A DNA stretch of 56,565 nucleotides from JBPCQA01 sp050998615 (lineage in GTDB: Bacteria > Actinomycetota > Actinomycetes > Propionibacteriales > Nocardioidaceae): contig JBPCQA010000010.1 of NCBI GenBank assembly GCA_050998615.1, forward strand, positions 1 through 56,565. Direction: 5' to 3'. Within the stretch, counting starts at the first letter, position 1; each line of letters starts with the position of its first letter. Below are positions 25,882 through 33,396 of this stretch, in pieces. The position numbers and the translations under genes are program-made. The notes under the pieces were generated by a model. The model was not told the origin of the DNA and did no database searches. It saw nothing but the letters and a program-made list of their open reading frames with translations.

Positions 25882-27417
25882 ATGTCCTACCACAGCGTCC
25901 TGTTTTGCGGTGACCAGGCAACCCGAGCCGAGCTTGAATCGGGAGAGCCCCCCTTTTTCGGCGACTTGAATCTCGATCAGGTCGTCGAGGCCATCACCGC
26001 GGGTCGCGAGGAGTACGACCTTCAGCCGTTCTTCTACACACGGTTGGATTCTCCGGAGGCAATCGCTTACCGGCATCAGGTGCTGAGAGACCTGGAGAGC
26101 AAAGAGCTGTTCTCGCTGGTCGCCTCATTCGCGCGAGGGATGCAAGAGGTCCGTCAACACCTCGCTCAAGCTGGGAAGCTTCGCTATAAGTACGAAAAGC
26201 AGGCCCGGTTCCTGGAGTCGGCACAGTTGTACTGCGACGTCGTCAACCGGTTCTCCGCTGACCTTGCCTCAGTGAATCTTCGCTCGTCGGGTTTGCTCAC
26301 TTTCCGCAACTACCTGGTGAGCTATGTCCACTCCGACGGTTTCGCGGCCCTGCTGGCGGACGCCAAGCAGGTCACGGAGGGCCTGTCCGGCGTGAGGTAT
26401 TTCCTCAATATCAAGGGTCGGCGCATCAAGGTCAGCCGATACGACTCAGAAGCCGATTACAGCGCGGAGGTCGACGAGACGTTTGCAAAGTTCAAGCAGG
26501 GTGCCGTGAAGGACTATCGCGTCGGCTTCTCCGCCTCGCCTGACATGAACCATGTCGAGGCAGGCGTCTTGGACCTGGTCGCACGCTTGCATCCCGACGT
26601 CTTCTCGGCGCTAGGAGCCTACTGCGAGCGCCATCGCGACTACCTCGACGAAACGATCGCCGGCTTTGATCGCGAGATCCAGTTCTACGTCGCCTATCTC
26701 GAATATATCCGGCAATTCCTGGCCGCGGGCCTGGACTTCTGTTACCCGCAGGTCTCCGATCAGTTCAAGAAGATCCACGCACAGGAAACGTTCGACATCG
26801 CGTTGGCCAACAAGTTTGTGCCGAATGGCACATCGGTGGTGTGCAACAACTTCTATTTGAAGGATACCGAGCGCATCATCGTCGTGAGCGGTCCCAACCA
26901 GGGCGGCAAAACCACATTTGCCAGAACATTCGGCCAGCTACACCAGCTCGCCGGCATAGGCCTTTTGGTGCCCGGCCAGAATGCACAGCTCCTTTTATTC
27001 GACCAGTTGTTCACCCATTTCGAGAAGGAAGAAGACATCACAAACCTAAGCGGCAAGCTCGAAGACGACCTGGTGCGCACTCACGACATGCTTCAACGGG
27101 CCACCGCCGACAGCATCGTGATCATGAACGAGACGTTTACTTCCACAACATTGAGAGACGCCCTTGTTCTCGGCACTGCGGTGATGGAGCAGCTGATCGA
27201 GCGCGGGCCGCTGTGCGTGTACGTCACATTCGTCGACGAGCTCGCGTCCCTGGGCGAATCCACCGTCAGTATGGTGAGTACGGTGGCTCCCGAAGATCCG
27301 GCGTCCCGCACGTACAAGGTCGTACGGATGCGCGCCGATGGCCTTGCCTACGCCGCCGCGCTGGCCGAGAAGTACGGCCTCACCTCTGAACGTTTAAGGG
27401 AGCGCCTCGCGTCATGA
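25882..27417 (+). CDS. MutS-type ATPase protein A (no mismatch-recognition domain)
   Basis: A 511-residue protein whose C-terminal 200 residues form a MutS domain V-like ABC ATPase: Walker A is SGPNQGGKTTFARTF (from residue 337) and the Walker B-like strand is SIVIMNETFTSTT. The first 300 residues are helical, beginning MSYHSVLFCGDQATRAELES, and lack the FxE mismatch-binding domain of MutS. Walker B has Asn-Glu where classical MutS has Asp-Glu. GGGAG nine bases before the ATG at 25882 favours this start over the ATG at 25876. It overlaps protein B by ATGA. Substrate and role are unknown; a DNA-structure or nucleic-acid ATPase is inferred. Confidence 0.8.
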   Translation: MSYHSVLFCGDQATRAELESGEPPFFGDLNLDQVVEAITAGREEYDLQPFFYTRLDSPEAIAYRHQVLRDLESKELFSLVASFARGMQEVRQHLAQAGKLRYKYEKQARFLESAQLYCDVVNRFSADLASVNLRSSGLLTFRNYLVSYVHSDGFAALLADAKQVTEGLSGVRYFLNIKGRRIKVSRYDSEADYSAEVDETFAKFKQGAVKDYRVGFSASPDMNHVEAGVLDLVARLHPDVFSALGAYCERHRDYLDETIAGFDREIQFYVAYLEYIRQFLAAGLDFCYPQVSDQFKKIHAQETFDIALANKFVPNGTSVVCNNFYLKDTERIIVVSGPNQGGKTTFARTFGQLHQLAGIGLLVPGQNAQLLLFDQLFTHFEKEEDITNLSGKLEDDLVRTHDMLQRATADSIVIMNETFTSTTLRDALVLGTAVMEQLIERGPLCVYVTFVDELASLGESTVSMVSTVAPEDPASRTYKVVRMRADGLAYAAALAEKYGLTSERLRERLAS

Positions 27418-28967
27418 AGGCCTTTCTCATGTACCGGGATCGAGACATTGACCTGGCTGGCAAGTTGCCGTCCAACGAGCCCGCACTGACGCAAGACCTC
27501 GAGCTCGACAAGCTTCTCGCGGCCATGGCGCTGGGCGACGAATTCGCCCACGACATCTGCAAGCGGGCCCTGCTGTGCAGTCTCGACGATCCGGAGGCGA
27601 TCGTGTACCGCCAGCACATCGTGCGCGATTGCCTCGAAGCACCATCGGTGGTGAGGGCAATCTACAATTTCACGGCGGAAGCGATCTACGAGGAGAAGAG
27701 GCACTTCTTCGGCATCTACCGAAAGTCCCCGGATGCGATTCTCTATCGTTCCGTCCAGGTGATGGAGATGTTCATGCAGAAGCTCATGAGTCTGCGACAG
27801 ATCTGCGATGAGCACTCCGCAGATTTCCGGTCGGATGGCTTCGTGACACTCTTCGCGATGCTGACCAAGGAGCTCGACGACGAGTACTTCCAGACCGTGG
27901 AGAATCACCTGCGGAAACTTCGCTTTCAACACGGCGCTTTGAGCAGCGCACGTCTTGGTGCCGGGAACCACGGCACGGGCTATGTGCTTCACGAGCCGCG
28001 CAGGGAAGGGTGGCGAGAGCGCCTTTTGTTCGCGGACCGGTCCTCCTACAGTTTTCAGATCGCCGAGCGTGACGAGAGCGGTGCCCGGGCCTTGTCGGAG
28101 CTGCGGGGCCTAGGCATTAACCTCGTCGCCAACGCCGTCGCCCAGTCCACGGACCATATTCTCAGCTTCTTCAACATGCTGCATTCCGAGTTGGGTTTTT
28201 ACGTCGGTTGCCTGAATCTGTACGAGCAGCTCGCCGAGCAGGGGGAGCCGACCTGCTTTCCCGAGCCGATGCCGCTGGGCGAGCCGGTGCTCTCGTGTGA
28301 GGGCCTGTGTGACGCATCCTTGAGCCTGACATTGCGCGCGCGGGTGGTCGGCAACGATGTGAGCGCCGACGGGAAGTCGCTGGTGATGATCACCGGCGCA
28401 AACCAGGGCGGGAAGTCGACCTTCCTGCGGAGTGTCGGAGCTGCCCAGCTGATGATGCAGTGCGGCATGTTCGTGACTGCCAAGTCGTTTCGGGCCGATG
28501 TCCGCGACGGCGTCTTCACGCACTTCAAGCGCGAAGAGGACGTCACGATGAAAAGCGGCAAACTCGACGAGGAGCTTAGCAGAATGAGCGCCATCGTAGA
28601 CGCCGTGGGTTCCAACGGTGTCGTGCTGTGCAACGAGTCCTTCGCTTCCACAAACGAGCGGGAAGGCTCGGAGATCGCCAGGCAGATCATCAGCGCCTTC
28701 TTGGAAGCGGGAATCAAGGTCTTATTCGTCACCCATATGTTCGACCTCGCACAGGGCTGCTACGCACGCGAACTCGATACCGCCTTCTTCCTGCGGGCCG
28801 AGCGCCAACCCGACGGACGCCGAACCTTTCGGGTGGTGGAAGGTGAGCCATTGCCTACCAGCTACGGGGAAGACTTGTACAGGCGCATTTTCGGGTCGCT
28901 TCCTGGGTCGTCCAGCGAACCAGAGCCGACAACCTCCGCTGCCGGCCACACCTCTTCGCACCGGTGA
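27414..28967 (+). CDS. MutS-type ATPase protein B (paired with A)
   Basis: A 517-residue homologue of the preceding gene with the same layout: an N-terminal helical region containing LDDPEAIVYRQHIVRDCLE (protein A has LDSPEAIAYRHQVLRDLES at the equivalent place), then GANQGGKSTFLRSVG (Walker A from residue 328) and VVLCNESFASTNEREGSEI. It also has Asn-Glu in Walker B. Conserved THFKREEDVTMKSGKLDEEL corresponds to THFEKEEDITNLSGKLEDDL in A. The two likely form a heterodimer, as MutS-family ATPases dimerise through this domain. Its stop overlaps the GTG of the phosphate permease remnant. Confidence 0.8.
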   Translation: MKAFLMYRDRDIDLAGKLPSNEPALTQDLELDKLLAAMALGDEFAHDICKRALLCSLDDPEAIVYRQHIVRDCLEAPSVVRAIYNFTAEAIYEEKRHFFGIYRKSPDAILYRSVQVMEMFMQKLMSLRQICDEHSADFRSDGFVTLFAMLTKELDDEYFQTVENHLRKLRFQHGALSSARLGAGNHGTGYVLHEPRREGWRERLLFADRSSYSFQIAERDESGARALSELRGLGINLVANAVAQSTDHILSFFNMLHSELGFYVGCLNLYEQLAEQGEPTCFPEPMPLGEPVLSCEGLCDASLSLTLRARVVGNDVSADGKSLVMITGANQGGKSTFLRSVGAAQLMMQCGMFVTAKSFRADVRDGVFTHFKREEDVTMKSGKLDEELSRMSAIVDAVGSNGVVLCNESFASTNEREGSEIARQIISAFLEAGIKVLFVTHMFDLAQGCYARELDTAFFLRAERQPDGRRTFRVVEGEPLPTSYGEDLYRRIFGSLPGSSSEPEPTTSAAGHTSSHR

Positions 28968-29574
28968 GACTGATCGCCGTCGCGCTCGGCAACGTACTCG
29001 GCAGGGTGATGCCCCACGTTGCGCTTCGGGGCGCCTGGGTGTTGGCCGCGGCGGTGATCGTCATTTCGGCCTACAGCGCGTTCGCCCTGGGGTCCAACGA
29101 CGTGTCCAACGCCGCGTCCTCCCTTGTGATCGCCCACCCAGTCTCCGCTCGCCTGGCCGGTTTGTACGGCGGGGTGTTCATGGCCATTGGGGTGTTGACC
29201 TGGGGCGGCGGCTGGTCGAACGGGTCGGTAAGGGCATCGTCGACCTTGACGTACCGATGGCCGCCAGTTCCCAACTCGCACAGGCGATCACCCTGTCTGC
29301 TCTGAACGGCGTCGGCTACAACGCTTCGATCAACCAGACCATCGTCGGCGGGCTGGTCGGTGCCGGCAGCGCCGTGAAGGAGAACAAGATGAACCGCAAG
29401 AACGTGATCAACATAGTGGTCACCTGGTTCTGGAGCCCGATACTGGGCATCGCCTCCGCCGCAGTGGCCAGCCTATCTTCGGTGGGGCCTGATAACCCGC
29501 TCGGGACGCCTAAACCCGCGAGCGGCGGGCTGGGTCGCATGGGGTCTCTGATGTCAGCACGGCGCCGCCGTTGA
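28964..29574 (+). pseudogene. PiT-type inorganic phosphate transporter remnant
   Basis: From the GTG at 28964 (overlapping the MutS-B stop) the frame reads a PiT-type helix set with ALGSNDVSNAASSLVIAHPV, corresponding to the second GANDVANA signature. Near 29203-29215 one base is missing in a G/C-rich run. The +1 frame then continues RRLVERVGKGIVDLDVPMA, and NASINQTIVGGLVGAGSA and NIVVTWFWSPILGIAS, the rest of the C-terminal half. The N-terminal half of a normal PiT is absent. It is truncated and frameshifted; a sequencing error could explain the frameshift but not the missing half. Confidence 0.72.
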
Positions 29575-30043
29575 CGACGTTGAAATGCGGCACGGGCAAG
29601 CGCTGCGGTCGCCCTGCCATGCCTTCCGCGGCCATCCAGTCGTGCAGCTCAAGCGATGCGGAACGGGCGAAGGCACGACACGCCGCCGAGGAGGCACCGA
29701 GAATCGCGTTGGAGCCAAGCCGCGACAAGTCGTGGCTTCCGTCCAGGTCGCGTAGAGCAGAGTCGAGCTCCCGCAGACTGCTCCACGGCCGGCCGCAGAT
29801 CGCGTCCTTGATCGGCCCTCGTACGGCGGCGACGGCACGAAGGACTCCGCGGCCATCAAACCGCTGCGGGTCGCCATCGCGTAGCTCGCGGGCCTCTCGG
29901 CCACCCATAAACGCGCCTGATGGCACAGCGGCACGCGTCGTCTGCCCTTCGGCAAGTCTCAAACTCACCGTTAGCGTCGGATTCCCACGCGAGTCGAGAA
30001 TCTCAAGCGCATCCACCTCTGCGATCTGCATCTGTGAGGTCAT
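29510..30043 (-). pseudogene. enolase N-terminal fragment
   Basis: The ATG at 30043 follows GAGGAGG with a seven-base spacer. The first 160 codons match the enolase N-terminal domain: DALEILDSRGNPTLTVSLRL, AAVPSGAFMGGREARELRDGD, SRLGSNAILGASSAACRAFA and PVPHFNVVNGGA. Similarity ends near 29561, where intact enolase would enter its TIM-barrel, and the frame stops at 29510. The catalytic loop normally SGASTG is SGAFMG here. The protein cannot be an active enolase. It overlaps the tail of the converging phosphate permease remnant, so a deletion probably joined the two. Confidence 0.75.
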
Positions 30044-30630
30044 CAACCAGCCTCCTCTCTCGCCTTGTGCATCCGGAACCATCGGCCGCCACGTCGGCAA
30101 CACTCCTCCCAAAGCAGAGCACCCACAACGTCACTTGGCCAGTGGACTCCAACAGCGACCCTGCTCATCCCCACTGACGCAACGAGGGCAACTTGACCGA
30201 GTCGAGCCCATCGGCGCGCACCACCTGGCAGCGCAGCCACCGCCTCATCCGCCGCGAGCATCGCCCAGGTGGTGTGCCGGGACGGAAAGCTGAAGCCGGT
30301 CGGCGACTGCTGCCACCAGCCACGAGGGGGCCTGCGACGGCGTACCAACCGGGCCATGACCGCGCGGCCGCTGATCGTGATCAAAAATCGGACTGCACAG
30401 GCCCGTCCGCGCTCAGGTCCGCGGGCCCACGCGACCGCACCGCAGACCAGCAACGCAGACCCCGCGACCGTACGTCCGCCAAGCTCGGTGATCGCCAACG
30501 TGAGAGGTGACGCAGCTGCGGGAGCCATACAATATCGGCGTTCCAGCGCGGGCACGAAGCCATCACGACGCACGTCGCCCGCCAGCGCGGCAAAGGCGGC
30601 CACCAATGCGGCGGTGGTTGCGGTCATCAC
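30043..30630 (-). CDS. PAP2-family phosphatase
   Basis: A 195-residue membrane protein with the three phosphatase motifs of the PAP2 superfamily. These are RLVRRRRPPRGWW (motif 1), FPSRHTTWAM (motif 2, with PSRH in place of the common PSGH) and GMSRVAVGVHWPSDVVGALL (motif 3). It probably dephosphorylates a lipid phosphate or isoprenoid pyrophosphate at the membrane. The stop and the enolase-fragment ATG share one base (TGATG), so translation could be coupled. Confidence 0.88.
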   Translation of the reverse strand: MMTATTAALVAAFAALAGDVRRDGFVPALERRYCMAPAAASPLTLAITELGGRTVAGSALLVCGAVAWARGPERGRACAVRFLITISGRAVMARLVRRRRPPRGWWQQSPTGFSFPSRHTTWAMLAADEAVAALPGGARRWARLGQVALVASVGMSRVAVGVHWPSDVVGALLWEECCRRGGRWFRMHKAREEAG

Positions 30631-30675
30631 GGCCGTCGCGTGGCGCGAGATTGTCGCGCGGCCAATGCTAGGACT

Positions 30676-31161
30676 TCACGCATCGGAGACGTCCGGTTCG
30701 GGGTCCTGAGGGCGCCAGAGGTTCCCCAGGAAGGGGATGGATGGTGGACGCATCCGATGACCTAGTCCGCGCAGATAACCGGCGATGGGAGGCAACATGC
30801 CGAGCTCCCCCAGATCGGTCAGCGCCACAAACAACGGTTGCAGCTCAGGCTCGAGTTGGGTCGGGGCATCACCCGTCTCGCCAGCCACGAGAAAGACAGC
30901 ATCGACGGTGCGAGCGCCCGCCGGGTCGATCGTTTCAAGCAGGAACGCGCATCTGTTTGGTGTGACAATCAGGCCGGTCTCTTCCAGGACCTCGCGTCGA
31001 GCGCAGGCTGCCAGGGTCTCACCTTCGCGAGGAGTCCCGCCCGGAAGAACATGCACGACCTGCTCACCGAGTTTGCGCCTGATCAACAGGATGTAACGCC
31101 TGCCATGATCGCTGCGGAGCACCAGCCCAGAGCTTCGGAGCTGCGTATCAGGCATCGCCAT
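30676..31161 (-). CDS. NUDIX hydrolase
   Basis: A 161-residue protein containing a complete NUDIX box, GGTPREGETLAACARREVLE followed by ETGL, which satisfies the Gx5Ex7REVxEExGx pattern. It hydrolyses a nucleoside diphosphate derivative of unknown identity. GAGGAGG is eight bases before the ATG at 31161; the in-frame GTG two codons earlier is too near the SD. A perfect TetR-type palindrome at 31182-31200 overlaps its promoter region. It is first in the NUDIX/PAP2/enolase-fragment group. Confidence 0.9.
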   Translation of the reverse strand: MAMPDTQLRSSGLVLRSDHGRRYILLIRRKLGEQVVHVLPGGTPREGETLAACARREVLEETGLIVTPNRCAFLLETIDPAGARTVDAVFLVAGETGDAPTQLEPELQPLFVALTDLGELGMLPPIAGYLRGLGHRMRPPSIPFLGNLWRPQDPEPDVSDA

Positions 31162-31181
31162 CTGCACCGCCTCCTCTCAAT

Positions 31182-31200
31182 GACCGAACGTCGTTCGGTC
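31182..31200. promoter_or_regulatory. TetR-type operator palindrome
   Basis: GACCGAACG-T-CGTTCGGTC is a perfect 9-bp inverted repeat around one central base, 20 bp upstream of the NUDIX start codon on the minus strand and about 280 bp before the Ehr operon. ACCGAACGTNGTTCGGT-like palindromes are typical TetR-family sites. No TetR gene is in the window. Confidence 0.6.
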
Positions 31201-31483
31201 CACGAGATAGAGGCCATCAGCGGCGGAATCCGCAAACAATGGCGAGCCTCATCGCCCTACCAGAGTCTCGCACTTTCATCTGCTGACGGCAACGACACTG
31301 AGCACTGAGGCGGCGCAGGCGTGCGAGATGCCTGGCTGCGTTGCTTGCTGCTAGTCTCAACGCAGGTCTCCTAGCGAGGGGATTACGGCGGGGGGGCCCG
31401 CCGGTCGGATTTCGCGAGAGATCCGAGAACTGCGCCAGTTGCCAATGGCCCCTACCAGTGCGGAAACACCTGGTAGGAGTCTC
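31201..31483. other. intergenic region before the Ehr operon
   Basis: This 283-base stretch separates the NUDIX gene from the hydrogenase-4-like operon. I see no coding region with family support and no clear -35/-10 pair. It presumably contains the promoters of both divergent units, next to the TetR-type palindrome. Confidence 0.4.
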
Positions 31484-31690
31484 ATGCTCACTGCGTACTC
31501 CCCGTTGCTCGATTCTCCCGTGCCGCTGGGCCTCTTGCTGGGCCATCTGCTGGTTGGCGCATTCTTCGTGTGCCTGTATCTCGGGCTGATGCTGCTGGCG
31601 ACTGTCGTCGGACGTTGGCTCAGCCGCATCTTGGAGCGGTCAGCCTCGGCCGATGACCACCCAGATCATCGGAAGCTGGACCACAGATGA
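31484..31690 (+). CDS. small membrane protein at head of Ehr operon
   Basis: A 68-residue protein with one or two hydrophobic segments (LGLLLGHLLVGAFFVCLYLGLMLLATVVG) and a charged C-terminus. AGGAG lies four bases before the ATG. It ends 76 bases before the HyfC-like start that I prefer, and would overlap the longer alternative HyfC start at 31653. I do not recognise a family. Its position suggests a small accessory or assembly subunit of the membrane complex encoded downstream. Confidence 0.55.
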   Translation: MLTAYSPLLDSPVPLGLLLGHLLVGAFFVCLYLGLMLLATVVGRWLSRILERSASADDHPDHRKLDHR

Positions 31691-31766
31691 GGAGTTCGAA
31701 GACAGCCCCGGGCCGCACGTGCCACTGTCGGCCGGTGGTCCTCGGCACGAGAGGTGGGGGTCGTTG

Positions 31767-32720
31767 ATGGCTGTCGGAGTCGCCCTGCAAGTGATCCAGG
31801 GCTTGGTGTTGTTGGTGTTCGCTCCGCTGTACTCGGGTGTCATGACCCGAGCCGAAGCGATCGTGGCGTCAAAGCGCGGGCCTAGTGTCCTGCAGCCCTA
31901 CCGTGATCTGGCCAAGTGGCTGCGCAAGTCCAGCGTGATCAGCGACCAGGCGTCATTTGTGTTCCGCGGCGCGCCATTCCTGGCGTTCGGCTGTTACCTG
32001 ACGGTCGCTGCCATCGTGCCGATCATCACTGACGAGCCGCTGCCACTGGCGTTCATGGGCGACCTCATCGGAGGTGCCTTCGTGCTCAGTCTGGCAAGCT
32101 TCGCGCTCTCCCTTGCGGGGCTTGACACCGCCAGCCCACTCGGCGGCTTGGGCGCTAGCCGGGCCAGCTGGATTGGCAGCCTGGCCGAGCCCGCTTTGAT
32201 CTTGGTCTTCTTCACGGTCGGCGCGGTCTCCGCCTCGGACAACCCCTACCTGATGAATCACGCGGTGGCGAGCTCGCCGTACGTCATCGTGCTTCCCACT
32301 CACCTGTTAGGCCTGGTGGCGTTCTTCCTGCTGGTTCTCGTGGAGGGCGCACGCATCCCGATCGACAACCCAACCGGCTCGATCGAGATCTCGATGATCG
32401 AAGAGCCCAGGGTGCTGGAGTACTCCGGTCGGGAATACGCGTTGGTCAAGTGGGGCAGTTGGATGAAGCTGTTCTTGCTGTCGTCGATCTTCATGAACAT
32501 TTTCGTGATCCCGTGGGGGCTCGGTGATGCCACCAGCATCGTCGGCGGCCTCGTTGCGATTCCGGTGCTGCTCGGCAAGCTCGCGGTCTGCGGCTTGGCG
32601 ATCGTGATAATCGACAGCTCGTTCGCCAAGCTGCGCTTCTTTCGGATCGCGGAATTCCTCGGTGCCTCGTTCCTGCTTGCCCTGGTCGGCATCGTGACGT
32701 CGTACGTGATCGGAGCCTGA
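31767..32720 (+). CDS. hyfC: HyfC/NuoH-like membrane subunit
   Basis: A 317-residue polytopic protein of the NuoH/HycD/HyfC family, the quinone-site or membrane-arm link subunit of complex-I-like enzymes. Visible hallmarks are KRGPSVLQPYRDLAKWLRK after helix 1, EGARIPIDNPTGSIEISMIE in the conserved loop, and several hydrophobic helices. The open frame starts at 31653, but the ATG at 31767 gives the family's normal length and N-terminus. It is followed two bases later by the HyfE-like gene. Confidence 0.9.
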   Translation: MAVGVALQVIQGLVLLVFAPLYSGVMTRAEAIVASKRGPSVLQPYRDLAKWLRKSSVISDQASFVFRGAPFLAFGCYLTVAAIVPIITDEPLPLAFMGDLIGGAFVLSLASFALSLAGLDTASPLGGLGASRASWIGSLAEPALILVFFTVGAVSASDNPYLMNHAVASSPYVIVLPTHLLGLVAFFLLVLVEGARIPIDNPTGSIEISMIEEPRVLEYSGREYALVKWGSWMKLFLLSSIFMNIFVIPWGLGDATSIVGGLVAIPVLLGKLAVCGLAIVIIDSSFAKLRFFRIAEFLGASFLLALVGIVTSYVIGA

Positions 32721-32721
32721 C

Positions 32722-33396
32722 ATGGAGAGCCTCACTGCGACCTCGGGCGCCGGCGTGTTGCTCGATCTGTGCGGCGTGACGATGCTGTTGTGCGCGTTCG
32801 CGTGCCTTGGGTCGAAGTTGTTCGACCGCTATGTCGCCTACTACGGTGCCCAGTCGGTGGTGCTGTCCATCGCCGCCGGTGTCGTCGCCTTCCACTTCGG
32901 GCGCGTCGAATTGTGGTTGTTGGCCGTGTTGACGTTGGCGATCAAGGGAATCGGCATCCCGCTCCTGACTCGGCGACTGCTGATCGCCCGGCTAGACCTG
33001 CGCCGTGACGTCGCGGTTTCCACAGGACTTTCCACGGCGCTGATCCTGGGCGGCATCCTTACCGCGTTCTCCTATCTGGTGATACGCCCGGATCTGCTGC
33101 CGCACGGTCTCGTGGCGTCGGCTGTAGTGCCGCTGTCGACTGCGGTCATCTTGCTCGGGGCCTTGGAGATGGTGCTCCGCCGTCACACCGTCGCCCAGCT
33201 GATCGGGTGGCTGATCGTGGAGAACGGGGTGTTCCTCGGCGCGATCGCGTTGGTGGCGACCTTCCCGTTCATCGTCGAGGCCGGCATCTTCCTCGACCTG
33301 GTCGCAGCCGTGCTCATCATGGTCGTGTTCGTGTCCGGGCTCACCCGAGAGCTTGTTCACGCGAGCGCCGGAGAGTTGAGGGAGCTCAGGGGATGA
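32722..33396 (+). CDS. hyfE: HyfE-like membrane subunit
   Basis: A 224-residue membrane protein with about six or seven helices, matching HyfE in size. The C-terminal half includes a NuoK-like stretch (VAQLIGWLIVENGVFLGAIA). HyfE subunits are the small antiporter-like component of hydrogenase-4 type complexes. The stop overlaps the next ATG (ATGA). Confidence 0.87.
   Translation: MESLTATSGAGVLLDLCGVTMLLCAFACLGSKLFDRYVAYYGAQSVVLSIAAGVVAFHFGRVELWLLAVLTLAIKGIGIPLLTRRLLIARLDLRRDVAVSTGLSTALILGGILTAFSYLVIRPDLLPHGLVASAVVPLSTAVILLGALEMVLRRHTVAQLIGWLIVENGVFLGAIALVATFPFIVEAGIFLDLVAAVLIMVVFVSGLTRELVHASAGELRELRG

Noticed and set aside
28618..28963. In-frame extension of the second part of the phosphate permease remnant
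   Set aside because: This stretch is the shadow of MutS-B; permease similarity begins only after 28964 and in another frame.
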